DNA of 64,000 bases from contig NZ_JACIDV010000011.1 in the NCBI RefSeq assembly GCF_014196515.1, forward strand, positions 96,058-160,057, written 5' to 3'. The translations under genes were made by a program, and so were the position numbers. Positions 34,673-43,545 of the stretch are shown one piece after another. Origin of the DNA: Rhizobium skierniewicense. Lineage in GTDB: Bacteria; Pseudomonadota; Alphaproteobacteria; Rhizobiales; Rhizobiaceae. The number at the start of each line of letters is the position of its first letter. Positions within the stretch are counted from its first letter, which is position 1. Below the pieces are notes generated by a model, which was given only the letters and a program-made list of their open reading frames with translations, searched no databases and had not been told where the DNA came from.

Positions 34673-35236
34673 TCAGGGAAGATGGGAAAACGCCCAGCGG
34701 GCTACCGCCAGCGAAGGAGGAATTCCCATGACTACGAAAGCCAGAAGGACAAGTGATGCGGCCCAGTTGAATAGCTTGAACTTTCGGTGGGCTATCGAAG
34801 CGTGGATCGCGGTCTGAACGGCGAGATCGTGCAGATATGTTTGGGAGGCCGAATCCCCGTTTTGCGGCTGATATTCCTTCTCCGCCATCAAAGGATAGTC
34901 CTTCGCTCCGCTATCCTTGATGTCGCCGAAATACAAAAGGTTCTTGCGATCATCGTCGCGCTTGTAGAAATGCTTCAGAAACCTCGGTAACAGAGAAATC
35001 AGGCAGGTTGCTGCTGCAAGAAATAGTAGGACCAGGGCGACGACCAGAGCGTTGCCATAGTTGAACGGAAGTTCCTCGGTGGACTTAAGCAGATTGATGA
35101 GAGCTCCGATCCAAACCGATGAAAAGGTGAGCAAAGCTGCGTTCTTGGTCTCGGCGAATTTGACGAAATCGATCATCCGTCCGTGATTGGCGGACATCAG
35201 CTTTTCGTAGGCTTCTTGCTGGTCGTTCTTCGCCAT
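34673..35236 (-). CDS. pycTM: Pycsar-type membrane effector PycTM
   Basis: The 187-aa protein has three hydrophobic segments (about residues 33-51, 62-84 and 155-178). The N-terminal signature HGRMIDFVKFAETKNAALLTFSSVW and the late TAIHASIAHRKFKLFNWA are characteristic of Pycsar-TM (DUF5706-like) effectors. These sense cyclic pyrimidines through transmembrane helices and damage the membrane. It lies directly after the E2-like gene and before pycC. It may therefore serve the tandem cyclase at the head of the operon, while PycTIR serves pycC, or both may respond to the same signal (inference). Confidence 0.84.
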   Translation of the reverse strand: MAKNDQQEAYEKLMSANHGRMIDFVKFAETKNAALLTFSSVWIGALINLLKSTEELPFNYGNALVVALVLLFLAAATCLISLLPRFLKHFYKRDDDRKNLLYFGDIKDSGAKDYPLMAEKEYQPQNGDSASQTYLHDLAVQTAIHASIAHRKFKLFNWAASLVLLAFVVMGIPPSLAVARWAFSHLP

Positions 35237-35239
35237 GGC

Positions 35240-36031
35240 TCAGAGTGTTTCCGTTTTTGGCATGGCGAGCGGGCAATCATCCATAGTCCCGCAGCAGGTC
35301 TGATTGATCGAGCGAAGATAGTCGTAGAAAGCCCTCTCTGACCGGTTCCATCCTTCGAGGTTGATGACAAGGTCGGCCAATTCATGCTTGTGACCGCTGC
35401 ATGACGCTATCGGAAGCCGTAGACTGTCAGCGGCGTCGCACTTGCACCGCTGTCGTAACGACATCACACACTTCTCGTTCTTCAGAACTGTGAAAACTCG
35501 CCGACCGTCGCGAAGAAGCGCCAACCGGTTGGATCCCCGATTTTTTACCCGAAGGCGGTCGTCCCGCAGCGTGGCGAGAAATCGCGGCCCTAGGGCAGCC
35601 GCATTCTCTTCAGCAAGAGATTGGAACCTCGCCGCTGTCGAGCCGTGTGCACGAGCATCGCCCTTACCGGGCCATCGTCGGAGAGCCGACGCCGAGCGCT
35701 GTCGCAAGATGAACGTTAAAACTTTGCCCCACCACACTTCCGCATCTCCGGCACTCGTAATACCCGAAGGTTCAAGCTCTCCCCAGTAGAGGCAGAAAGA
35801 GCCGTCGCTGTTTATATGCCGCTCGGCGCAGAAGGTTGGGAGAAGGACTGGAACACGCTCCTTCACCGTGACCGTGTCCGCAACTCTCCTAACTTCGAGA
35901 ACTATTTCAGGGACCGGAGCGCCTGATGGACTGGGTGGCCGGACACCATATACGGAGACCTCGCCCGCAGATGAAATCAAACGGGCGTGGTTTGCATGGG
36001 CTAGGCTGTTGAGATGATCGATCGGCGACAA
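35240..36031 (-). CDS. E2 ubiquitin-conjugating-like protein with Cys-rich C-terminus
   Basis: The 263-aa protein has an N-terminal domain (~1-135) that reads as a UBC/E2 fold. RHINSDGSFCLYW (71-83) aligns with the E2 active-site segment HPNxNSNGSICLDI, putting the catalytic Cys at 80, followed by WWGKVLTFILRQ like the helix after the E2 active site. The C-terminal ~80 residues hold Cys188, 196, 198, 211, 246, 247 and 253 plus His214/216, suggesting a zinc module. There is no E1, JAB or ubiquitin-like gene nearby. It starts with TTG 36031 behind GAGG, seven bases after the cyclase stop. E2-only proteins act in short type II CBASS; an analogous role on the cyclase is inferred. Confidence 0.7.
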   Translation of the reverse strand: MSPIDHLNSLAHANHARLISSAGEVSVYGVRPPSPSGAPVPEIVLEVRRVADTVTVKERVPVLLPTFCAERHINSDGSFCLYWGELEPSGITSAGDAEVWWGKVLTFILRQRSASALRRWPGKGDARAHGSTAARFQSLAEENAAALGPRFLATLRDDRLRVKNRGSNRLALLRDGRRVFTVLKNEKCVMSLRQRCKCDAADSLRLPIASCSGHKHELADLVINLEGWNRSERAFYDYLRSINQTCCGTMDDCPLAMPKTETL

Positions 36032-36038
36032 GGCAGCC

Positions 36039-37565
36039 TCAATCGAACTTCATGTAAGGACGGAAGGGAACCTCGGCAGCTTGGACGATCGCAGGGCTGC
36101 TTGTCGCATATACAGACGCCCGCGCAACCTTGGCGACGGCATTGTTTTCGGCAGCCAAGGATTCCAGAGCTACATCGTAGGTAAGGTTTGCGATCCGGCG
36201 CGTTGTTCCGAAAAGCTTCCGGACAGATGCGGGGCCGTCGTCGTACGCTCTCTGGCCAATCGCTGTCTGCTGCCCGTCGCAGCGTTTCTGCTCTTTTTCC
36301 GAATCAAGTACTGATCTGCCTGTCGAGCAGCGATTGCGTTTGCCCTGCATGCCCAGACGCGTAATTGCAGAAGGTCCAAACTCGAAACCCACAGCGAGGC
36401 CAAGATCATCAGTGTCGACGCCGTTTGCCTCAAGCCGTTCGAGCGCGAGATCGAAGCTGCTGCGAAGAGCGCCGGCACAGAGGACCGAGGTAGACACGGT
36501 TTCGTCGGTATCGGTGTTGTGGGCCGTTCCTTCAAGGATATGACCGTGGATGCAATCGCCGATGAAGCGAATCCGCCGGCCGGAGAAGTCCGCGCTGATG
36601 ACCCTGTCCAGTTCGGCACGAATGACGTGGAGGCATCGGACCACATCCTCAGGGTCGTCGTCGATATGAGCGTTCACGTAAGCGGTGAAATTGTCGACGT
36701 CGGCATAGACGGAAACCATTTCCATCCGCCTGGAGTTGCCCGGTGTGAGAACGGAAATGTCCAGGTTCTTAAGGGGCGGCGTTGTACGCGAGAACGCGAA
36801 TGCCCCAATGGGATTCGCCTTGTTGTCACTCCGCCAGTCAGCAACGATCTTATCTTTGCTGAGCCCGAGTTTCGCCGACTCCCCGCAGTCATTTATCTCC
36901 TCATCGGTCAACTTGGTTTTCGCTGGATCGTTCGCGGCATCGAGATCGATCGCTTGACGGGCCTCGTTGCTCAAATAGATTCCGACAGCCTTGTTGTTTG
37001 AAGCCAGTTTCGCAGCAATGTTTGCGGGGCGGCCAAGGAAGAGGGGCTCACGATTGCCGCCGCGGCCATTGTTCACTGCAAGCGCGTTACCAGTATCGAT
37101 GCCGACCCGCACTCGCGCATTTGGGATTTTCTCGTCGTCGTCGCCTGTCTCTGCGAGGACATCGACGATGAGCTTGGCGATCGCGACAGCCCGGTTTACG
37201 CGGTCGTCGGCAGAGTCCGTGCCATAAGGTTTGGCCACAACTGCGTGGAGACGTTGATTGTGGAAGTCGACACGAATGGCATTAGCCTCGGCGAGAATCC
37301 GGTGGACGGCGCGGTAGTGCAAATTCAGAAACCGCAGCGCTCGCTTGTGACACGTCTCACCTTCGGTCTCGGTCGACCAAAGCATGTCATCGAAGTTGAC
37401 GATCTCTAAGTAGACGTGAACGCCATCCACGCGATAGGCCTTGTTCGTCGGGATCGACGTCAGCGACGTATCTCGTGTGTAGTCCAGAACCGTAACGGTC
37501 TTGACGTCTTCGATGCGTGCATCGATCGCTGCCTTTGCGCGATCATGCTTCCATGTATTAGCCAT
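36039..37565 (-). CDS. Tandem class III nucleotide cyclase (degenerate + catalytic domain)
   Basis: The 508-aa protein (ATG 37565 behind GGAG; an upstream GTG at 37592 would add nine residues) has two cyclase homology domains. In the second, metal-binding Asp289/Asp291 (VYADVDNF) and Asp337 (RFIGDCIHG) are present. In the first (KAYRVDGVHVYLEIVNFDDML, DFHNQRLHAVV) the corresponding positions are Glu54/Val56 and Gln104, so that half is probably regulatory. This resembles a heterodimeric mammalian-type cyclase made within one chain. As first gene of the operon, with PycTM two genes downstream, it is probably a Pycsar-family cyclase. Product nucleotide unknown. Confidence 0.82.
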   Translation of the reverse strand: MANTWKHDRAKAAIDARIEDVKTVTVLDYTRDTSLTSIPTNKAYRVDGVHVYLEIVNFDDMLWSTETEGETCHKRALRFLNLHYRAVHRILAEANAIRVDFHNQRLHAVVAKPYGTDSADDRVNRAVAIAKLIVDVLAETGDDDEKIPNARVRVGIDTGNALAVNNGRGGNREPLFLGRPANIAAKLASNNKAVGIYLSNEARQAIDLDAANDPAKTKLTDEEINDCGESAKLGLSKDKIVADWRSDNKANPIGAFAFSRTTPPLKNLDISVLTPGNSRRMEMVSVYADVDNFTAYVNAHIDDDPEDVVRCLHVIRAELDRVISADFSGRRIRFIGDCIHGHILEGTAHNTDTDETVSTSVLCAGALRSSFDLALERLEANGVDTDDLGLAVGFEFGPSAITRLGMQGKRNRCSTGRSVLDSEKEQKRCDGQQTAIGQRAYDDGPASVRKLFGTTRRIANLTYDVALESLAAENNAVAKVARASVYATSSPAIVQAAEVPFRPYMKFD

Positions 37566-37648
37566 TTGCGTTTCAACTCCAAACTGATCCACGGAAGATG
37601 CTAATCCACCGATGCGATTGTTTCACTGTTTGTTCCTTGAGGCATTTC

Positions 37649-37670
37649 CCGGGCACTTTGCAGTGCCCGG
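37649..37670. terminator. Hairpin between nrdJ and the Pycsar-like operon
   Basis: CCGGGCACT (37649-37657), loop TTGC, AGTGCCCGG (37662-37670) forms a perfect 9-bp stem downstream of the leftward nrdJ gene. No U-tract follows in the leftward direction, so it may be an inefficient terminator or a transcription-unit marker. Confidence 0.45.
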
Positions 37671-37691
37671 AATCAGTCGAATCCTTGAGTT

Positions 37692-37754
37692 GGCCAATTT
37701 CAGGATCCAAAACGGCCAGTACTAGGGTCGTTTGGCCAGTATTAGGATTCGTTT
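37692..37754. repeat. Three ~21-bp GGCCA tandem repeats at the island edge
   Basis: Three adjacent units begin at 37692, 37714 and 37734: GGCCAATTTCAGGATCCAAAAC, GGCCAGTACTAGGGTCGTTT and GGCCAGTATTAGGATTCGTTT. Repeats of this length and spacing are typical of IS21-family termini, where the transposase binds. No transposase remains. They lie exactly between the island and the nrdJ stop (37784). Confidence 0.55.
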
Positions 37755-37783
37755 CTCAATAGTGAGTGAAAAGAGTGTCCCGA

Positions 37784-40700
37784 TCAAGAGCAACCGCTCG
37801 TCGCACCGCACGTGTCGCATTTCTCGCACGTGCCATTCCGCACCATCGTGAAGTTCTGGCACTCGCCGCACATGTTGCCCGTATACCCCTGGGCAATCGA
37901 GCGGATGCGGCGTTCGGCTTCTTTCTTTTTGGCTTCCGTCTTGGCAGAGGCTGCGTCTGCGGCTGCCTTGTCGGAGAAGAGGGCTGTCGCGGCCTGTTCG
38001 GATTCGGTGGCGAGGCCTTCTTCGATTTCGACGGCTTCCTTGGCGCGTTCCTCGTAGTCACGCTTGAAGGCGACGACTTCGGAGGTGGAGATGGCGACGG
38101 TTGGTTCCAGCTTGCGCACCGTGTTGCCGGAGATCTGCGTGACTGTGCCGGAGGCACGGGCAGGCGCTGCGGTTGCCGAACCCTTGGGCTCGGACGAGAC
38201 GCGCTCGGGGGTGTTGGAGACGAGCGTTGGCTTGTAACCGCGGGTCCAGCCGGTGGAGACGAGGTTGGTCTTGCCCTCTTCGATGCCCTTGCCGAGTGCC
38301 GTCTGCGAGAAGTCGGACGTATCCACATGGGCCAGATCGTGACGGCCGAGGTAGGAGACGGCGAGTTCGCGGAACACGTAGTCGAGGATCGACGTTGCGT
38401 TCTTGATCGCATCGTTGCCGATAACCATGCCGGCTGGCTCGAACTTGGTGAAGGTGAAGGCCTCCACATATTCTTCCAGTGGCACGCCATATTGCAGGCC
38501 AAGCGAGATGGCGATGGCGAAGTTGTTCATCATCGCACGGAAGGCAGCGCCTTCCTTGTGCATGTCGATGAAGATTTCGCCGATGCGACCGTCACCGAAT
38601 TCGCCGGTGCGCAGATAGACCTTGTGTCCACCGACGGCTGCCTTCTGGGTGTAACCCTGACGGCGGTTCGGCAGTTTTTCACGCTCGCGGCTGACACGCT
38701 CGACAACACGCTCGATGATCTTCTCGGTGATGGTGACGGCCTGGGCTGCCTGTGGCTGAGCGATCAGCTCTTCCAGTGCATCTTCCGAATCATCATCCTC
38801 GACCAGCGAAGCGTTGAGTGGCTGGGACAGCTTGGAACCATCGCGGTAAAGGGCGTTGGCCTTCAGCGCCAGCTTCCAGGACAGCATGTAGGCTGCACCG
38901 CAATCTTCCACCGTTGCATCGTTGGGCATGTTGATCGTCTTGGAGATCGCGCCGGAGATGAAGGGCTGTGCCGCCGCCATCATGCGGATGTGGCTTTCGA
39001 CCGAGAGGTAACGCTTGCCGATCTTGCCGCAAGGGTTGGCGCAATCGAAGACGGGCAGGTGCTCGTCCTTCAGGAATGGTGCGCCTTCCAGCGTCATCGC
39101 GCCGCAAACATGCACATTGGCCGCTTCGATGTCCTTCTTGGCAAAGCCGAGATGTTCCAAAAGGTTGAAGCTCATGTCGGAAAGCTGCTCGTCGGAGACC
39201 TTCAGCGTGTCCTTCAGGAAGTCGGCACCGAGTGTCCACTGGTTGAAGACGAACTTGATGTCGAAGGCAGACTTCAGCGCGCCGTTGACGGCTTCGATCT
39301 TCTCATCGGTAAAGCCCTTGGCTTTCAGGCTGCCGGGGTTGATGGCCGGTGCCTGGTTGAGATTGCTGTGGCCGATGGCGTAGGCTTCGATTTCGGCAAT
39401 CTGGCTTTCCGAGTAACCGAGCGAACGCAGGGATTCAGGAACGGCACGGTTGATGATCTTGAAATAACCGCCACCGGCCAGCTTCTTGAACTTCACCAGT
39501 GCGAAGTCAGGCTCGATACCGGTCGTGTCGCAATCCATGACGAGGCCGATCGTGCCGGTCGGCGCAATCACGGTCGTCTGGGCGTTGCGGTAGCCGTGCT
39601 GTTCGCCAAGCTCCAGCGCCTTGTCCCATGCGGCAACGGCGTGGGTGATGAGGTCTGCATCCGTGCAATCGGCATGGATGAGCGGAACCGGGTTTACCGA
39701 CAGGCCTTCGTAACCATAGGCCAGGCCCTGGGCTGCGCGGCGGTGGTTGCGGATGACCCGCAGCATGTTATCGCGGTTGGGTGCAAAACCGGGGAACGGG
39801 CCAAGCTCGCCTGCCATTTCGGCAGATGTTGCATAGGACACGCCGGTCATGATGGCGGTGAGAGCACCGGCAATCGCGCGGCCTTCGTCGCTGTCATACG
39901 GAATGCCCGACGACATCAGCAGGCCGCCGATATTGGCATAGCCGAGGCCGAGCGTGCGGTATTCGTAGGAGCGTTCGGCAATGGCCTTGGATGGGAACTG
40001 CGCCATCATGACGGAGACTTCGAGAACGACGGTCCACAGGCGAACGGCGTGTTCGTAATCGGCAATGTCGATGTTCTTGGTCTTGGCGTCCTTGAACTGA
40101 AGCAGGTTCAGCGAGGCAAGGTTGCAGGCCGTGTCATCCAGGAACATGTATTCCGAGCAGGGGTTGGATGCGCGGATGGGACCGGCGGCTGGCGATGTGT
40201 GCCAGTCGTTCATGGTGGTGTTGAAGTGCAGGCCCGGATCAGCCGATGCCCATGCGGCGTGGGAAATCTTTTCCCAAAGCGCGCGAGCCTTCAGGGTCTT
40301 CATGACCTTGCCGTCCTTGCGGGCGGTGAGGTTCCAGTCGCCGTCGTTTTCGACTGCGCGCAGGAAGTCATCCTTCAGCGACACGGAATTGTTGGAGTTC
40401 TGGCCAGACACCGTGAGGTAGGCTTCCGAATCCCAATCGGTGTCGTAGGTCTTGAATTCGATATCCTTGTAGCCCTGCTGGGCGAACTGGATGACGCGCT
40501 TGACGTAGTTTTCCGGCACCATGTCCTTCTTGGCAGCGCGGATTTCGCGCTTGAGGGCAGGGTTCTTGGCCGGGTCGAAGCAGTCGCCGTTATCCGCCTC
40601 GCAGTTGACGCAGGCCTTCATGATGGCCTTGAGGTGCTTGGCGACGATCTTGGAACCGGTCACAAGGGCCGCAACCTTCTGCTCCTCGTTCACCTTCCAG

Positions 40701-41584
40701 TCGATATAGGCTTCGATATCGGGGTGATCCGCATCGACAACGACCATCTTGGCGGCGCGGCGGGTCGTGCCGCCGGACTTGATGGCGCCCGCTGCGCGGT
40801 CACCGATCTTGAGGAAGCTCATGAGGCCGGAGGAGCGACCGCCGCCGGACAGCTTTTCGCCTTCGCCGCGCAGGTAGGAGAAGTTGGAGCCGGTGCCGGA
40901 GCCGTATTTGAACAGGCGCGCTTCACGCACCCAAAGATCCATGATGCCGCCTTCATTGACCAGATCGTCCTCGACGGACTGGATGAAGCAGGCATGCGGC
41001 TGCGGGTGTTCATAGGACGACTTGGATTTGGTCAGCTTGCCGGTGAAGGGATCGACGTAAAAATGGCCCTGACCCGGACCATCGATGCCATAGGCCCAAT
41101 GCAGGCCGGTGTTGAACCACTGTGGAGAGTTTGGCGCAACGCGCTGCGTGGCCAGCATGTAGGCAAGCTCATCCTTGAAGGCGGACGCATCTTCTTCGGT
41201 CGAGAAATACTTGCCCTTCCAGCCCCAGTAAGCCCATGTACCGGCCAGACGGTCGAACACCTGACGTGCGTCGGTTTCAGAACCGTAACGCTCATCTTCG
41301 GGAATGTCCTTCATTGCCTTTTCGTCGGCAACGGAGCGCCAGAGGAAGGAAGGAACGTCGTTTTCCTCGACCTTCTTCAGGCGGGCAGGAACGCCTGCCT
41401 TGCGGAAATACTTCTGCGCCAGAACGTCGGTCGCGACCTGGGAGAACTGCGCGGGAACGTCGATATCCGCCAGTCTGAACACGACGGAGCCATCCGGGTT
41501 CTTGATTTCGCTGATACCCTTGCGGAAATCGATTTCCGCGTAGGCAGACTGGCCCGGCTTGGTAAAGCGGCGTTCAATGCGCAT
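37784..41584 (-). CDS. nrdJ: Adenosylcobalamin-dependent (class II) ribonucleotide reductase
   Basis: The 1266-aa NrdJ reduces ribonucleotides to deoxyribonucleotides using a radical from vitamin B12. Typical motifs are seen: [22 protein letters not shown] in the active-site region, [23 protein letters not shown], and a C-terminal redox/zinc tail ([13 protein letters not shown]). The start is ATG 41584 ([18 protein letters not shown]) behind GAGGA; the open frame extends ten codons upstream. Two NrdR boxes lie 120-170 bases before it. A very long open frame on the other strand (37766-41845) is an antisense shadow. Its 3' end abuts the accessory island. Confidence 0.96.
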   Translation of the reverse strand: MRIERRFTKPGQSAYAEIDFRKGISEIKNPDGSVVFRLADIDVPAQFSQVATDVLAQKYFRKAGVPARLKKVEENDVPSFLWRSVADEKAMKDIPEDERYGSETDARQVFDRLAGTWAYWGWKGKYFSTEEDASAFKDELAYMLATQRVAPNSPQWFNTGLHWAYGIDGPGQGHFYVDPFTGKLTKSKSSYEHPQPHACFIQSVEDDLVNEGGIMDLWVREARLFKYGSGTGSNFSYLRGEGEKLSGGGRSSGLMSFLKIGDRAAGAIKSGGTTRRAAKMVVVDADHPDIEAYIDWKVNEEQKVAALVTGSKIVAKHLKAIMKACVNCEADNGDCFDPAKNPALKREIRAAKKDMVPENYVKRVIQFAQQGYKDIEFKTYDTDWDSEAYLTVSGQNSNNSVSLKDDFLRAVENDGDWNLTARKDGKVMKTLKARALWEKISHAAWASADPGLHFNTTMNDWHTSPAAGPIRASNPCSEYMFLDDTACNLASLNLLQFKDAKTKNIDIADYEHAVRLWTVVLEVSVMMAQFPSKAIAERSYEYRTLGLGYANIGGLLMSSGIPYDSDEGRAIAGALTAIMTGVSYATSAEMAGELGPFPGFAPNRDNMLRVIRNHRRAAQGLAYGYEGLSVNPVPLIHADCTDADLITHAVAAWDKALELGEQHGYRNAQTTVIAPTGTIGLVMDCDTTGIEPDFALVKFKKLAGGGYFKIINRAVPESLRSLGYSESQIAEIEAYAIGHSNLNQAPAINPGSLKAKGFTDEKIEAVNGALKSAFDIKFVFNQWTLGADFLKDTLKVSDEQLSDMSFNLLEHLGFAKKDIEAANVHVCGAMTLEGAPFLKDEHLPVFDCANPCGKIGKRYLSVESHIRMMAAAQPFISGAISKTINMPNDATVEDCGAAYMLSWKLALKANALYRDGSKLSQPLNASLVEDDDSEDALEELIAQPQAAQAVTITEKIIERVVERVSREREKLPNRRQGYTQKAAVGGHKVYLRTGEFGDGRIGEIFIDMHKEGAAFRAMMNNFAIAISLGLQYGVPLEEYVEAFTFTKFEPAGMVIGNDAIKNATSILDYVFRELAVSYLGRHDLAHVDTSDFSQTALGKGIEEGKTNLVSTGWTRGYKPTLVSNTPERVSSEPKGSATAAPARASGTVTQISGNTVRKLEPTVAISTSEVVAFKRDYEERAKEAVEIEEGLATESEQAATALFSDKAAADAASAKTEAKKKEAERRIRSIAQGYTGNMCGECQNFTMVRNGTCEKCDTCGATSGCS

Positions 41585-42218
41585 TGTTTTCGTCCTCGTC
41601 CTTTGGGCGCCCATGGGCAGGGCGCAAAAATCCGTCCTGGCTTCGCGCCTCGTACGCGCAGCCAGTTCATCGATTCGAATGGGATGTCATCCTTGGATGT
41701 AAACCCTGTATATCGTGGTGATTTCGGCTGCAAGCATACTATATATAGTATTAACAGTTTCTTGCCAACCAGATCCCGCATCATGTTTTCGGCGACGAAA
41801 GCCAGTTCACAGACAAATCCGTGCCCATCACCCCCTCATGGGTGAGAACGCAGACCAACGCGTGAACTGAAACTCAATGAATCAGAGTGGGGCACCCGAT
41901 CCCGTTGCCGCTGCAACATAACAGCACCTTGGAAAAATGCAGTGATTCCGTCAAGGCCTAGTTTGAAAGGGTTTGTTAACTACCAGATATTGTGTATGAG
42001 CCTGTGGAAAACGGGGAAAGAAAAACCCTCTATAAATATCAGGCACTTGGAGGAAAGCCCTTTGTTGGCACACGTTTGTCCTTCCGTAACGTGAGGCCGG
42101 ATTTCCGGGCCTTTTCAACACTGAGGCAAAAAGGCGACACTGTGAGTTTTCCACTGGCCAGGGATCAAAATACCCGAGAAAAATGAAGCCGGCACACCAT
42201 CTATAGCGGCATCGCCAG
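41585..42218. other. Intergenic region upstream of nrdJ
   Basis: This 634-bp gap holds the NrdR boxes and presumably the nrdJ promoter in its left part. The middle and right are AT-richer. Frames at 41992-42186 (+) and 41951-42154 (-) lack ribosome sites and known domains. I see no cobalamin riboswitch and no further gene. Confidence 0.5.
41703..41751. promoter_or_regulatory. Tandem NrdR boxes of nrdJ
   Basis: ATACTATATATAGTAT (41736-41751) is a perfect 16-bp palindrome matching the NrdR-box pattern ACACTATATATAGTGT except at two positions. A weaker copy, ACCCTGTATATCGTGG (41703-41718), lies 33 bp away, close to three helical turns, as expected for paired NrdR boxes. NrdR represses ribonucleotide reductase genes when dATP is high. 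Confidence 0.78.
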
Positions 42219-43118
42219 TCAGGCTGGCTTTGCCTTTCTCTCCGGTAGCGTCATGGAAAAGACGCCGATGACGACAAGCACCAGGCCGATCCATGCGGTC
42301 GGCGGCAGGCTTTCGCCGAGAAAGATGACGCCGATGGCAACACCGATCGGCACACGCAAATAGGCTTGCGACGTTGTGCCGACCGAACCGAGCGTGCGGA
42401 TCAACCGGTAATAGATCACGAAGGCGAGCGCCGTGGAGAAAACCGAAAGCGCCAGAAGCGCGAAGATCGACGTTGCCGATGGCGACAGCGTCCAGGGATG
42501 ATCGATGATCAGGCTGAGCGGTGCCAAAAGCATGGCTCCGCATATCAGCGAACCGGCGGCAGGCATCATCGGATCGAGGTCCTTGAAGTTCTTGCCGAAG
42601 ATGACTGCTCCGCCATAGCAGACGCTGGCGGCGATGACGGCAAGCTGCGCCAGAAGTTCCTTGCCGACACCGTTGAGCGCCTGCACGCCGACGATGAGCA
42701 CAATGCCGCTGAAACCGGCGGCAATGCCTGCCATCTTGCGACCGCTGACGGGTTCATGGCGGATGAAAAGCACCGTCATCAGGAAGGCGAAGACCGGCGT
42801 CGTCGAGTTCAGAATGACCGCAAGGCCCGCATCTGTCGTGGTTTCGGCCCAGGCAATGAGGGTGAAGGGCACGGCGGTGTTGAGGCAGGCCTGAATGAAA
42901 AAGCGCCTCCAGGTGGTCGCATCCCTGGGCAGGCGCAGGCCGCGAATGCGCAGGACGATGAGAAGAACCGTTGCGGCCATCAGCGTTCGGGCCGCGATCA
43001 AGGTGATGGGCGGAATGGTGGCAACGCCGAGCTTGATGAAGGTGTAGGCTGAACCCCAGAGCGTGGCAAGCACGAGCAGAAGAGCCAGTTCTCTGGCGAT
43101 GGTGTTGTTGGCGGTCAT
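42219..43118 (-). CDS. EamA-family (DMT) membrane transporter
   Basis: The 299-aa protein has ten transmembrane helices in two EamA repeats (LWGSAYTFIKLGV at the first, SVCYGGAVIFGKNF at the second). Members export amino acids, purines or drugs; the substrate here is unknown. ATG 43118 follows AAGGAAAG. The gene is divergent from an ArsR-type regulator at 43546, which may control it. Confidence 0.85.
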   Translation of the reverse strand: MTANNTIARELALLLVLATLWGSAYTFIKLGVATIPPITLIAARTLMAATVLLIVLRIRGLRLPRDATTWRRFFIQACLNTAVPFTLIAWAETTTDAGLAVILNSTTPVFAFLMTVLFIRHEPVSGRKMAGIAAGFSGIVLIVGVQALNGVGKELLAQLAVIAASVCYGGAVIFGKNFKDLDPMMPAAGSLICGAMLLAPLSLIIDHPWTLSPSATSIFALLALSVFSTALAFVIYYRLIRTLGSVGTTSQAYLRVPIGVAIGVIFLGESLPPTAWIGLVLVVIGVFSMTLPERKAKPA

Positions 43119-43545
43119 GCGTCTTTCCTTGCTGCACGTCTCATTGCGACCGGTATTCACCGCAACGGCTTCTCACGATGATGGAATCGATCGAGATCGT
43201 CTCATCAAAATCATGAATGGTTGGTCTTGATCTGCATCGGGCGTGCCGTGTGATGGCCACACCCACATCACGGCGCAGATGGTCTGAAAGATGCGAGACG
43301 TGTGATGGTTTTGGTCCATGACGCCAGCCAAAGCCGGACAGAGCTTTGACCAAGTCCGCGAAACGGACGTTTTTGAACGCGGTAGAAGCGGCTCGTTTTT
43401 TATTGTTTTCGTCGGCAGGCATAATCTCGTCCTTGGCTCGCAGGCATCTCTGGACGGTGCTAACCTCAAAAGCAGCATGGATGTTTCGGCCTTGGCCGAA
43501 GTGTGTGTGGCTGACAGGCGAAGACCAATCCATTAAAATGTCCGC
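43119..43545. other. Intergenic region between EamA transporter and ArsR-type regulator
   Basis: The region holds promoters for two divergent genes. A leftward frame (43141-43533) contains KNVRFADLVKALSGFGWR, faintly like the start of a HicA-type toxin, but the rest does not fit and the frame may be decayed. No clear gene or structured RNA seen. Confidence 0.4.

Noticed and set aside
33959..37592. CBASS system
   Set aside because: The nucleotide-making enzymes are class III cyclases, not CD-NTases; effectors match PycTM and PycTIR, so Pycsar is the better description.
37766..41845. 1359-codon rightward open frame
   Set aside because: It is exactly antisense to nrdJ, whose protein motifs are unmistakable; high-GC third positions open the opposite strand.
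41992..42186. 64-aa rightward ORF upstream of nrdJ
   Set aside because: No ribosome site and a competing frame on the other strand; composition is not protein-like.
43141..43533. HicA-like 130-aa leftward ORF
   Set aside because: Only about 20 residues recall HicA, the expected GSHH motif is missing and no HicB partner is present.
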